Under the pieces are notes generated by a model. It was not told where the DNA came from and made no database searches. It worked only from the letters and a program-made list of their open reading frames with translations. This document shows positions 7,514-14,827 of a stretch of DNA of 23,429 nucleotides, piece by piece. Numbering within the stretch: position 1 is the first letter of the stretch; every line of letters begins with the position of its first letter. Made by a program: the position numbers and the translations under genes. Source of the DNA: an uncultured Prevotella sp. (GTDB taxonomy: Bacteria > Bacteroidota > Bacteroidia > Bacteroidales > Bacteroidaceae); assembly GCA_937892695.1 (NCBI GenBank), contig CALBJK010000262.1:1-23429 (forward strand), read 5' to 3'.

Positions 7514-8835
7514 CTGAATGAAATGGCTTCGCCACGGCTGTTGTTGTCGAAATGACCATTGTCATAAATGACATTACCGTTGCAAATGGTCTGCATGACA
7601 CGCCAACGATATTCATGTCCCGACATCGGACTCCATCCGCATTTGCTCTGTATTATTTCTCTTGTCACAGTCCATGGCCCTTTCTTGTCACTTACTATTG
7701 TAAGGTCGGCTTTGTAGCCAGGACGTATGAATCCGCGGTCACGGACAGAGAAAAGCAATGCAGGATTATGGCACATCAATTCGACGAGGCGTTCGATGGC
7801 AAGCACTTTATTGTCTGTTAGTTCGAGCATACTTACAAGAGAAAATTGTATCATCGGCATTCCTGACGCAGCACGGAAACATCCGCCTTGCTTTTCTGAG
7901 AGCTTATGAGGTGCGTGGTCGGTACCGACTGTCCTTATGCGTCCGTCGGCCAGAGCACGGCGCAGCTCGTCTCTGTCGTGCCGTGTCTTTATGGCGGGGT
8001 TGCATTTTATGAGCGAACCCAGCCGGCGGTAGTCTTCGTTACAGAACATCAAGTGTGCTATTACGGCTTCGCACGTAATTTTATCTGAATGTCCGAACAG
8101 TTGCAGTTCGCGGGCTGTGGTGACATGTGCTACATGTAGTCGTGCCCCATACTCTTCGGCCATGCCGACAGCCAGTGCAGTAGACCTGTAGCAAGCTTCC
8201 TCGCTGCGGATTAGCGGGTGGAAAATCACATCGGGATCATCGCCGTATTTTGCCTTGGCGACCGCCATGTTGGCATTTATAATGCTGGTGTCTTCGCAGT
8301 GTGCCATTATGGGCATGTCACACGTGCTGAACAGTCTGCGAAGGGCATCGGTACGGTCTACCAGCATATTGCCGGTGCTCGACCCCATGAACAACTTTAC
8401 ACCAGGTATATGATGATGGTCTACGTTGTTAATGGTATCGATGTTGTTGTTTGTAGCTCCGAAGAAGAAACTGTAGTTGACGTGCGACTTGCTCTCTGCA
8501 ATCTTGAATTTGTCTTCAAGTGCTTCTGTCGTGGTCGTTTGCGGTTTGGTGTTAGGCATGTCAAAGAACGATGTGACACCACCATAAGCCGCAGCCCTGC
8601 TCTCGCTTTCTATATCGGCTTTGTCAGTAAGTCCTGGTTCGCGGAAATGAACATGGCTGTCGATTATTCCGGGCAAAACAAAACACCCCGAGGCATCTAC
8701 TGTTTTATCGTAGATTCCCCGGGGCATGTCAGTTCCTTCCTTTATTTCTGTGATGACACCATTGTCGATGATGACCGATGCTTTACGTATGTCACCTTCG
8801 TTAACGATATTCCCTCCAAAAACAAGTGTCTTCAT
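7510..8835 (-). CDS. pyrC: Dihydroorotase
   Basis: A 441-residue amidohydrolase that cyclises carbamoyl-aspartate to dihydroorotate, the third step of pyrimidine synthesis, in the cytoplasm. Metal-binding features are visible in order: DSHVHFREPG (His61, His63), GVKLFMGSSTG (Lys147, the candidate carbamylated lysine), AHCED (His179), HVAHVTTA, and VGTDHAPH with the catalytic Asp. FREPG is a signature of dihydroorotase rather than hydantoinase. Length is normal for the Bacteroidota enzyme. It follows the DUF4369 lipoprotein gene by 23 bases and overlaps the MetH-domain gene by 4. No other pyr genes are in the window. Confidence 0.93.
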   Translation of the reverse strand: MKTLVFGGNIVNEGDIRKASVIIDNGVITEIKEGTDMPRGIYDKTVDASGCFVLPGIIDSHVHFREPGLTDKADIESESRAAAYGGVTSFFDMPNTKPQTTTTEALEDKFKIAESKSHVNYSFFFGATNNNIDTINNVDHHHIPGVKLFMGSSTGNMLVDRTDALRRLFSTCDMPIMAHCEDTSIINANMAVAKAKYGDDPDVIFHPLIRSEEACYRSTALAVGMAEEYGARLHVAHVTTARELQLFGHSDKITCEAVIAHLMFCNEDYRRLGSLIKCNPAIKTRHDRDELRRALADGRIRTVGTDHAPHKLSEKQGGCFRAASGMPMIQFSLVSMLELTDNKVLAIERLVELMCHNPALLFSVRDRGFIRPGYKADLTIVSDKKGPWTVTREIIQSKCGWSPMSGHEYRWRVMQTICNGNVIYDNGHFDNNSRGEAISFR

Positions 8836-8858
8836 TTTATTTCTCTATGTACGTCTCA

Positions 8859-9641
8859 TCATTCGGCCGGCTGTGCAAGTTCGTTCGGTGTAGGAGCCGG
8901 TTCTGCAGTTTTCTGGCCTGGAACGCTTTCGGCTGGAGGCATCTCTTTCATTCCGTTCATTATGGCTTGGTTTTCTTGCGCCTTCTGATAATAATCCTTG
9001 ACGTATGCGTCATTTTTGAATTTATCTGTAGCTTTGCTCATAATGTCCTCTATCCAGGGTGTGAGTTCTGGATATTTGTATCCAATTGTCATCATGAAGA
9101 ATACACCGGGTCCCAGCACATTGTCAAAATTGTTTGTGACAAATGTGGTGACAAGACGGTCTTCCTGTTGAGCCAGACGTTCAGCATCGGCCTGTATCTT
9201 GCTGTTGACGGCATTCATGTTCCGGCCATCCATTATTGCACGGTCGTGTGTATGTACCAGCTCGGCTTCCTGTCCTTTTATCTGGTTGTATTTTCTGAAA
9301 AACCTGAACAGCTCGTCATTCAGCGGTGTTCCGCTGACAGTCTGTTGGGTGTTGTCAATCTTGATGGTGATGTCGCCGCTCTCAATTACAAGCGGAAGGA
9401 CATTTTCGTCGTCCATGAAGATATTTGCCATGCTGACAGAATCGAATGCTCCCGAGAAGCTGAACTGTCCATGCACCACATCACATGAATCGATGCTCTT
9501 GAATTCGTTATTCTTCAAAACTTTCAGGTATAGCATCCTTCCGTCCAGAGTCGAAACATTGGACGTACCTTGTATATTGTAGGTGTTGGCGCATGAAGCA
9601 AATGCAATTACCGTAAAAAATGCAAATACAATTTTGTTCAT
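8859..9641 (-). CDS. DUF4369-type lipoprotein
   Basis: A 260-residue lipoprotein from the ATG at 9641. A longer frame starts at 9698 but that start falls inside the -7 promoter box, and the signal peptide begins at 9641 (MNKIVFAFFTVIAFASC), so the shorter start is chosen. Cys17 is followed by ANTYNIQGTSNVSTLDGRML, the opening of the DUF4369 beta-domain, which runs to about residue 105 and contains the typical SGDITIKID. DUF4369 is often followed by a thioredoxin-like AhpC/TSA domain; none is seen here, as no CxxC is present. Instead there is a helical region (about 110-215) and a low-complexity Pro/Ala/Glu tail ending the protein. First gene of the - strand run. Function unknown; anchored at the periplasmic side of a membrane or on the surface. 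Confidence 0.8.
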   Translation of the reverse strand: MNKIVFAFFTVIAFASCANTYNIQGTSNVSTLDGRMLYLKVLKNNEFKSIDSCDVVHGQFSFSGAFDSVSMANIFMDDENVLPLVIESGDITIKIDNTQQTVSGTPLNDELFRFFRKYNQIKGQEAELVHTHDRAIMDGRNMNAVNSKIQADAERLAQQEDRLVTTFVTNNFDNVLGPGVFFMMTIGYKYPELTPWIEDIMSKATDKFKNDAYVKDYYQKAQENQAIMNGMKEMPPAESVPGQKTAEPAPTPNELAQPAE

Positions 9642-9695
9642 AGACAATTTGTTCTTAATGCTCTCATAGAGCTGCGTCTGTGACGCTTCCATCAC

Positions 9696-9703
9696 CAAAG
9701 GTA
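9696..9703 (-). promoter_or_regulatory. Promoter -7 box for the DUF4369-pyrC operon
   Basis: TACCTTTG on the - strand matches TAnnTTTG. The transcript would begin near 9689, leaving a leader of about 48 bases. That leader contains two adjacent 5-bp hairpins (GCGTC-tgt-GACGC at 9673-9685 and GCTCT-cat-AGAGC at 9660-9672). No TTTG is found at the -33 distance. Confidence 0.45.
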
Positions 9704-9794
9704 ATATGTATTATTGAGCTTTGGCTCATTTTTTATTTCCTTTTTATGCTATTTAAATTAATGGACGCTTATTTAGTATTTTTTTTGACCGAAT

Positions 9795-10208
9795 CTATTG
9801 TTCCTTGCCCAATAGGGAAGAAATGCGGTGCATGGTATATATTTCCAAAATTGCAGCCACAAGCAAAAGCAGCACCCATTTGTTGTATATGTAGTCCAAA
9901 TAGGCATTGTAGTTTCCTGAAAAGAGATTATCCTTAAGCAGGCCGAATGCGTTCTCAATCATCAGCACGCCGGAAAGGATGAACAGCAGGTCGGCAACAT
10001 TCATTATTTTTTTCAGACGTTTCACGGTAGTGTCCTGCCCTTCATACTTTTGTCTTATCTGGATTGAAGCGAAGGCTAACGCACCTATGTAGAAAACTAT
10101 CGATGCAATTTGCTGTTGCCACATAAATGCATAGCATCCGGCTCCCACTACCATCAGCAGACCTCCGGACAGAAAGAAAATGCTTTCTGTTTTACTCAGT
10201 TGTTTCAT
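9795..10208 (-). CDS. Four-helix membrane protein, unknown function
   Basis: A 137-residue inner-membrane protein with four hydrophobic segments: SIFFLSGGLLMVVGAGCYAF (9-28), IASIVFYIGALAFASI (34-49), ADLLFILSGVLMIENAF (72-88) and WVLLLLVAAILEIYTM (111-126). I do not recognise a characterised family; it looks like one of the conserved Bacteroidales membrane proteins without a name. Its start overlaps the end of the ftsB-like gene by 17 bases, so the two are very likely co-translated and a role near the cell division complex is possible but unproven. A CDS of the next transcript (DUF4369) begins 153 bases downstream behind its own promoter box. Confidence 0.7.
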   Translation of the reverse strand: MKQLSKTESIFFLSGGLLMVVGAGCYAFMWQQQIASIVFYIGALAFASIQIRQKYEGQDTTVKRLKKIMNVADLLFILSGVLMIENAFGLLKDNLFSGNYNAYLDYIYNKWVLLLLVAAILEIYTMHRISSLLGKEQ

Positions 10209-10527
10209 TATCGTTGTTTTGAGATTTTTCGTCGTCGCTCAGCACAAATATGTCTTCGTCATCAGCCTTCATAAAGTAACGTTCGCGGGCTATCTTTTCG
10301 TAGGCTTGCGGATTGCGCTTCAGCTCGTTTAGCTGCTTAATGTCAGACTCGTTCTGAATATTATACTCTTCGATTTTCGATTTCATGTCGCTAATCTGAA
10401 GTTCGAGCTGCACACGTTTCATAAAACTGTTTTCGTCAAGGAACCCCACTATTACAATTCCTGCAACAATCGTAATGACGTATTTGTAATGGCCTAAAAT
10501 ATTGAGCAATGGGGTAAGACGATTCAT
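10192..10527 (-). CDS. Septum formation initiator family protein (FtsB/DivIC-like)
   Basis: A 111-residue bitopic division protein. A short cytoplasmic tail is followed by one transmembrane helix (YVITIVAGIVIVGFL, 16-30), a coiled coil (about 38-70, VQLELQISDMKSKIEEYN and following) and the family's C-terminal box (NPQAYEKIARERYFMKADDE). FtsB/DivIC proteins form a complex with FtsL and FtsQ/DivIB and activate septal peptidoglycan synthesis. The tail after DEDIFVL is acidic and poorly ordered. Length and layout are normal. It diverges from dnaX, with a -7 box 21 bases before the start. FtsB and FtsL are hard to tell apart, but the C-terminal box favours FtsB/DivIC. Confidence 0.85.
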   Translation of the reverse strand: MNRLTPLLNILGHYKYVITIVAGIVIVGFLDENSFMKRVQLELQISDMKSKIEEYNIQNESDIKQLNELKRNPQAYEKIARERYFMKADDEDIFVLSDDEKSQNNDNETTE

Positions 10528-10547
10528 AATATCATGTATTTGGAATG

Positions 10548-10555
10548 CAAACTTA
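10548..10555 (-). promoter_or_regulatory. Promoter -7 box for the ftsB-like gene
   Basis: TAAGTTTG on the - strand matches TAnnTTTG exactly. The start codon lies 21 bases downstream, so the leader would be only about 14 bases. It forms the left arm of a long inverted repeat whose right arm holds the dnaX box. Confidence 0.5.
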
Positions 10556-10599
10556 AATAAAAAAAATCACTTTCAGACCGAAAACTGATTTTTTTATAT

Positions 10600-10607
10600 T
10601 AAGTTTG
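10600..10607 (+). promoter_or_regulatory. Promoter -7 box for dnaX
   Basis: TAAGTTTG on the + strand is an exact match to TAnnTTTG. The transcript would start near 10614, giving a leader of roughly 105 bases. No clean TTTG is seen at -33. Confidence 0.45.
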
Positions 10608-10719
10608 CAAAACAAAAGACGGTATGATGCAACTTTAGGTCGCCGACAGAGCAATGTTTGCAGCCAAGCATCTTTTCCGTCTCCATTTCAATCAATAAAG
10701 ACAGTATCAATCTAAAGTA

Positions 10720-12513
10720 ATGGGAGAATACATAGTTTCAGCGCGCAAATACCGTCCTATGACGTTTGATGCAGTCGTAGGGCAGACAGCTCTCACCGCC
10801 ACACTGAAAAATGCAGTGAAGAGTGGCAAGCTGGCACATGCCTATTTGTTTTGCGGTCCGCGAGGAGTCGGAAAAACAACATGTGCCCGTATCTTTGCGA
10901 AAGCCATAAACTGTATGCACCCCACCCCAGATGGTGAGGCGTGCAACGAGTGTGAGAGTTGCAAAGCTTTCAACGAACAGCGGTCGTACAACATTTTCGA
11001 ACTTGATGCTGCCAGCAACAACTCGGTAGAGAACATCAAGTCGCTTATGGAGCAGACACGCATCCCGCCTCAGGTGGGACGTTACAAGGTGTTCATCATC
11101 GACGAGGTACACATGCTGTCAACGGCTGCATTCAATGCTTTTCTGAAAACACTCGAAGAGCCGCCGGCTCATGTCATCTTCATTCTTGCCACTACGGAGA
11201 AACACAAAATTCTGCCTACCATCATTTCGCGATGCCAGATTTATGACTTCGAACGTATGACGGTGCGGAACACTGTAGACTATCTGAAGAAAGTGGCCGA
11301 AAGGGAAGGATATACCTATGACGAACAGGCTCTGAACGTAATTGCAGAGAAGGCAGACGGAGGAATGCGCGACGCTTTGTCCATCTTCGATCAGGCGGCC
11401 AGTTTCTGTCAGGGTCATATCACGTATGAAAAGGTGATAGAAGACCTTAACGAACTTGATGTTGACAATTATTTCCGCATTATAGATTTGGCCGTGCAGA
11501 ACAACGTGAGCGACATCATGGTGTTGCTCAATAGCATAATAGCTAAAGGCTTTGACGGAGGCAACCTCATTAATGGCCTGGCTTCGCATGTGCGCAACGT
11601 GCTCATGGCAAAAGATGAGAAGACTCTGCCTCTTCTTGAAGTTAGCCAACAGCAGTGTGCCAAATATTCGGAACAGGCCAAGAAATGTCCAACAAAGTTT
11701 CTGTATCAGGCTCTGAAAATAATGAACTCTTGCGATATCAACTATCGCCAGAGCAGCAACAAAAGGCTGCTTGTAGAGTTGACTCTCATACAGATAGCCC
11801 AGATCACGCAACCTGATGATGACGGAGCTGGTGCGGGGCGTAGCCCCAGACGATTGAAAATCCTGTTTAAGAATCTTATAATGTCCCGGCCTAAAGCAGC
11901 TCAGCAGGTGGTTGTGGCCGGGAAAACAAAAGAACGCAATGTGCAGCGTAAGCCCACTGCTGAACAAGTTGTATCCCGAGCCATAGCTGCCGACAGTCAC
12001 GACATTGGGAAAAACGAATCATCCCAATCCCCAAAACCGGCCATGAGACTGAAGTTAAGCAGCATCGGTGTCACATTCGCCTCACTAAGAAAAACAGAGA
12101 AAAAGAATGATGTAGAAGATTTGCAGAATATGGGCGTTCAGGAAGAAAAAGAGACATTTACACAAGAAACACTAGAACTGCAATGGCTGTCGATGTGTAA
12201 TCGTATGCCCCAGAAAATGTTTGGACTCGCATCACGCATGAAGAACATGACACCGCGTATTACCGACTTCCCGAACATAGAACTGGTAGTTGAAAACCAG
12301 CTTTTACTCGATCAGGTGGCTGAGATAAAGGGACGTGTACGCGCTTCTATGGCCAAAGCTCTGCATAACGGAAATGTGCAGTTTACTCTCCGACTGGCCA
12401 AAGCAGAAGAAATAAAACCGATACTTACCAAGAAAGAACTGCTCGTAAAACTGCGTAAGGACAACGATGCAGTTGACAAATTATGTTCAACTTTGAATTT
12501 GGATTTGGCGTGA
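10720..12513 (+). CDS. dnaX: DNA polymerase III subunit gamma/tau
   Basis: A 597-residue clamp-loader ATPase of the replicative DNA polymerase. Residues 1-220 form the AAA+ module: YRPMTFDAVVGQ (11-22), Walker A GPRGVGKTT (46-54), a four-cysteine zinc site (Cys65, Cys75, Cys78, Cys81), Walker B FIIDEVHML and the SRC sensor box (ISRCQIYDF). The lid and collar domains run to about 360. A basic, poorly conserved linker follows (about 365-480), then a small C-terminal tau-like domain (LQWLSMCNRMPQKMFGLA to the end). No A-rich slippery heptamer for gamma frameshifting is in frame, so only the long form is expected. It diverges from the ftsB-like gene and is followed by the motor operon. Confidence 0.95.
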   Translation: MGEYIVSARKYRPMTFDAVVGQTALTATLKNAVKSGKLAHAYLFCGPRGVGKTTCARIFAKAINCMHPTPDGEACNECESCKAFNEQRSYNIFELDAASNNSVENIKSLMEQTRIPPQVGRYKVFIIDEVHMLSTAAFNAFLKTLEEPPAHVIFILATTEKHKILPTIISRCQIYDFERMTVRNTVDYLKKVAEREGYTYDEQALNVIAEKADGGMRDALSIFDQAASFCQGHITYEKVIEDLNELDVDNYFRIIDLAVQNNVSDIMVLLNSIIAKGFDGGNLINGLASHVRNVLMAKDEKTLPLLEVSQQQCAKYSEQAKKCPTKFLYQALKIMNSCDINYRQSSNKRLLVELTLIQIAQITQPDDDGAGAGRSPRRLKILFKNLIMSRPKAAQQVVVAGKTKERNVQRKPTAEQVVSRAIAADSHDIGKNESSQSPKPAMRLKLSSIGVTFASLRKTEKKNDVEDLQNMGVQEEKETFTQETLELQWLSMCNRMPQKMFGLASRMKNMTPRITDFPNIELVVENQLLLDQVAEIKGRVRASMAKALHNGNVQFTLRLAKAEEIKPILTKKELLVKLRKDNDAVDKLCSTLNLDLA

Positions 12514-12633
12514 CAAATTGTCATGTCAAATCAGGTTTTTGTACTAAAATGTAATATAGACTTAATATTGTAGTCTGTTTTTAGTTCAAAATAAATATTA
12601 TTCTTGTGTTTTGCATTTTTTAATCTCAATACT

Positions 12634-12664
12634 TTTCATCTAATACTTATTTGCCTTATATTTG
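12634..12664 (+). promoter_or_regulatory. Promoter of the gldL-gldM operon
   Basis: TTTC (12634-12637) followed by exactly 19 bases and TATATTTG (12657-12664) is the best Bacteroidota promoter in the window (consensus TTTG-N19-TAnnTTTG, one mismatch). The transcript would start near 12670, with a leader of about 135 bases. The motor genes therefore do not depend on read-through from dnaX. Confidence 0.6.
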
Positions 12665-12738
12665 CAGATGTTTTTAGGATTTATTTTAATCTAATTGAAT
12701 GATTTTGCCATTTTACGTCTAAGAATGTGCTTATCATT

Positions 12739-12760
12739 AAGACTTTTTCTGCAAAGTCTT
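12739..12760 (+). promoter_or_regulatory. Leader hairpin upstream of gldL
   Basis: AAGACTTT (12739-12746) and AAAGTCTT (12753-12760) pair perfectly over 8 bp with a 6-base loop. The hairpin is in the predicted 5' leader, 46 bases before the start codon. A Shine-Dalgarno-like AAGGA (12796-12800) sits 6 bases before the ATG, which is unusual among the genes here. A regulatory role is only inferred. Confidence 0.4.
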
Positions 12761-12806
12761 GAGGGTATTATGACAATTAACGAATAAAATTTAATAAGGA
12801 ACTGAA

Positions 12807-13364
12807 ATGAAAAGATTAACAAGTTTTCTTGCGAGCCATAAAGGTAAGGTGCTTTTTAATATGGCTTATTCATGGGGTGCGTGCCTTGTTATTCTTGGTG
12901 CGGTATTCAAGATTTCTCACTTTCCGTATGACGATGTCTTTCTTATGATAGGAATGATAACCGAAGTTACGGTATTTTTCCTAACAGGTTTCGATGAACC
13001 GTCCGTGGAGTACAAATGGGAGAATGTTTTTCCTGCATTGCAGTCGGGTAGCGGAGCTGTTTTGTCAGCTTCCGACGATGTGGCTGACAGCATTTCTACC
13101 AAGGCTATCAAAATCAAGCTCAAGGAAATGGCAAATCACATAGACGCAATGAACAAGGCTTACGAACAACAGACTGCCGAACTCGCCAACCAGATGAAAA
13201 CGCTGGCCGAAGTGAGTCGGACGTTCGAGAAAATGAAGAGTTCTTACAGCGAAGCATTGGCAGGAAGCGATGCTATAAAGAAAGATACTGGCGAAATATC
13301 TGGCAAGCTTGATGCACTGAACAGACAGTATGCAAAGATGATGGATGCCATGAACTTAAAATAA
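12807..13364 (+). CDS. gldL: GldL/PorL-family motor protein, short form
   Basis: A 185-residue homologue of the inner-membrane GldL/PorL subunit of the type IX secretion and gliding motor. Two transmembrane helices are clear (about 15-34 and 43-62). The segment LGAVFKISHFPYDDVFLMIG and GMITEVTVFFLTGFDEP match the family closely. They include Lys35 and His38 between the helices and Glu53 in TM2, equivalent to the proton-carrying Glu49 of Flavobacterium GldL. The rest is a cytoplasmic coiled coil (about 90-170) ending LDALNRQYAKMMDAMNLK, the usual GldL ending. Total length is below that of F. johnsoniae GldL (about 215) and P. gingivalis PorL (about 309). Start supported by AAGGA 6 bases upstream. 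gldM follows after 16 bases; no gldK precedes it. Confidence 0.88.
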   Translation: MKRLTSFLASHKGKVLFNMAYSWGACLVILGAVFKISHFPYDDVFLMIGMITEVTVFFLTGFDEPSVEYKWENVFPALQSGSGAVLSASDDVADSISTKAIKIKLKEMANHIDAMNKAYEQQTAELANQMKTLAEVSRTFEKMKSSYSEALAGSDAIKKDTGEISGKLDALNRQYAKMMDAMNLK

Positions 13365-13380
13365 TTAAAAATACAAAGAC

Positions 13381-14682
13381 ATGGCAAAATACACATTACC
13401 GCCTAGGCAGAAGATGATAAATCTCATCTATGTAATATTGCTTGCTATGCTTGCCATAAATGTGTCGGACGACGTGATGAAGGGTTATTCGACACTCAAT
13501 AAAAGCTACATCACTCAAAATGACACTTGGCGGACGGCTAACAATATTCTTATAAAAAGAATTGCAGAGTCAGGCAATGACTCTCTTTACGCCAAAGCAC
13601 AGAAAACAGACAGCATGTCGCGTAGTCTGGAAAACTATATCAATCGGATAAAAGAGAATATAGCACGTCAGGCCGATAAAAAAAGTTATGAACCAGGTAA
13701 GCTGACTAAGGAGGAAGATCTGAAAGCTGTTCCTTACATCATGTTGGCACCTACGCAAAACAACGGAAGGAAACTGCGCAAGAGATTGGAGGAATTGCGT
13801 CTTGCAATTGTTTCAAGCATGAAAGAAAAGGCCAACCGCGACATTGTTGCATCGTATCTCAGTACAACACCTCCCAAAAACAGAATTGGTACATCTTTCT
13901 CGTGGGAACGCGAAAACTTCTCTTCACTGCCTGCAATAGGAGGAATCCTTCTCCTCAACCGTATCAAGGAAAATATTCTGTTGAGCGAGAATGAAGGGTT
14001 GAGGGACTTGCTTCTTCAGACGACAGGAATTGTCAAACAGTCGGGTACAGTAGGCTTTACGAAATCAGATTATGAAGATTCTGAAAATGAAGGCAACTTG
14101 ATGTCTGCTCCATTGGAAACCGGAGCAATAAACGATCTCTACTCAGGCACAGGCAATCCTGTAAACCTCTATCCTGGTATACCTTCCAGACAACTGCGGA
14201 TGACAACGGATAACGGAAGTATGAAGATAGAGCGGGGAACGTGGGTAATATATCCGCGCAATTCCGGACGCAATGCTAATGTAACTGTACGCCGCCAGGA
14301 TGGAAGCATGCTCGGACGGTTCAGTTTCAATGTCAAACCATTGCCTGACCCTTCGCCATATTTGATTCTTGGAAGCACGCGATACAATGGCGGCGTGCCG
14401 GTAAGCAAAAGACGGCTGTCTGGCAATGTAATCCTTGGGGCATCCTATCGTGACGGAAATGTCAATATCAGTTTCCGCATAGTTTCGTTCGAGACGGTAT
14501 TCATCCATGCAAATGGGGGCATAGACCGTATGCATTCCAGTGGAGGACAGTTCTCGTCAGTCCAAAAAGACCGTATACGAAACTTGGCTGCAGGCGACAA
14601 GTTTTACGTCACTTCAATAATGGTAGAAGACCGCAATGGCAGACAGAGGGAAATAGAATCGCTCAACGTCATTGTCAATTAA
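13381..14682 (+). CDS. gldM: GldM/PorM-family motor protein, short form
   Basis: A 433-residue homologue of GldM/PorM, the single-pass partner of GldL that reaches across the periplasm. The N-terminus (LPPRQKMINLIYVILLAMLA) matches the family, including Arg9, which pairs with the GldL glutamate, and a helix at about 13-32. Residues 36-215 are the helical first periplasmic domain. Then NDLYSGTGNPVNLYPGIPS, NVTVRRQDGSMLGRFSFNV and PLPDPSPYLILG match the third beta-domain, and the last 80 residues (FRIVSFETVFIHANGG, FSSVQKDRIRNLAAGDKFYV) match the fourth. The family is usually about 510-520 residues; the missing 80 correspond best to the second domain. No gldN follows; instead an OmpA-like gene lies 145 bases downstream. 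Confidence 0.88.
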   Translation: MAKYTLPPRQKMINLIYVILLAMLAINVSDDVMKGYSTLNKSYITQNDTWRTANNILIKRIAESGNDSLYAKAQKTDSMSRSLENYINRIKENIARQADKKSYEPGKLTKEEDLKAVPYIMLAPTQNNGRKLRKRLEELRLAIVSSMKEKANRDIVASYLSTTPPKNRIGTSFSWERENFSSLPAIGGILLLNRIKENILLSENEGLRDLLLQTTGIVKQSGTVGFTKSDYEDSENEGNLMSAPLETGAINDLYSGTGNPVNLYPGIPSRQLRMTTDNGSMKIERGTWVIYPRNSGRNANVTVRRQDGSMLGRFSFNVKPLPDPSPYLILGSTRYNGGVPVSKRRLSGNVILGASYRDGNVNISFRIVSFETVFIHANGGIDRMHSSGGQFSSVQKDRIRNLAAGDKFYVTSIMVEDRNGRQREIESLNVIVN

Positions 14683-14701
14683 TTCAGTTGTTTAACGACT
14701 G

Positions 14702-14731
14702 TTTGTTTGCGAGTAAGAGCAGATAAACTTG
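14702..14731 (+). promoter_or_regulatory. Possible promoter for the OmpA-like gene
   Basis: TTTG (14706-14709) is followed after 14 bases, and an earlier TTTG (14702-14705) after 18 bases, by TAAACTTG (14724-14731), one base off TAnnTTTG. The predicted leader is about 90 bases. No terminator is seen after gldM, so the OmpA-like gene may also be reached by read-through. Confidence 0.3.
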
Positions 14732-14827
14732 TAACGGAAACTGTTTGACTGAAATAATAATGACGATTTTTTAAAATTATACGATTTGTGAATGATATTC
14801 TCAAAATGAAGATGTTTTCAGAATAAT

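Larger units (their letters stand above)
10547..10608. repeat. Near-symmetric inverted repeat with divergent promoters
   Basis: The 23-base arms at 10547-10569 and 10586-10608 are reverse complements at 20 of 23 positions, with a 16-base spacer. Both arms carry GCAAACTTA outward, so each reads TAAGTTTG, a consensus -7 box, on opposite strands. The inner parts are A-runs and T-runs. Confidence 0.75.

Noticed and set aside
8218..8988. 256-codon ORF on the + strand opposite pyrC
   Set aside because: It is the antisense of pyrC, which has full catalytic motifs. The peptide is rich in Cys, Val and His without domain character.
9642..9698. N-terminal extension of the DUF4369 lipoprotein to 9698
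   Set aside because: The upstream ATG overlaps the -7 box, and the lipoprotein signal peptide begins at 9641.
9714..9736. Hairpin TGAGC-ttt-GCTCA with T-run as a terminator
   Set aside because: The T-run is on the + strand, where no gene ends. On the - strand, which is transcribed here, no T-run follows.
11835..11847. GC-rich hairpin (GGGGC-gta-GCCCC) inside dnaX as a frameshift stimulator
   Set aside because: No slippery heptamer lies just upstream. The A-rich run near 12098-12105 is in the wrong register for X-XXY-YYZ. It lies in the variable linker and is probably codon content.
11119..12000. 293-codon ORF on the - strand opposite dnaX
   Set aside because: Antisense shadow of a gene with intact AAA+ motifs; no signal or domain pattern.
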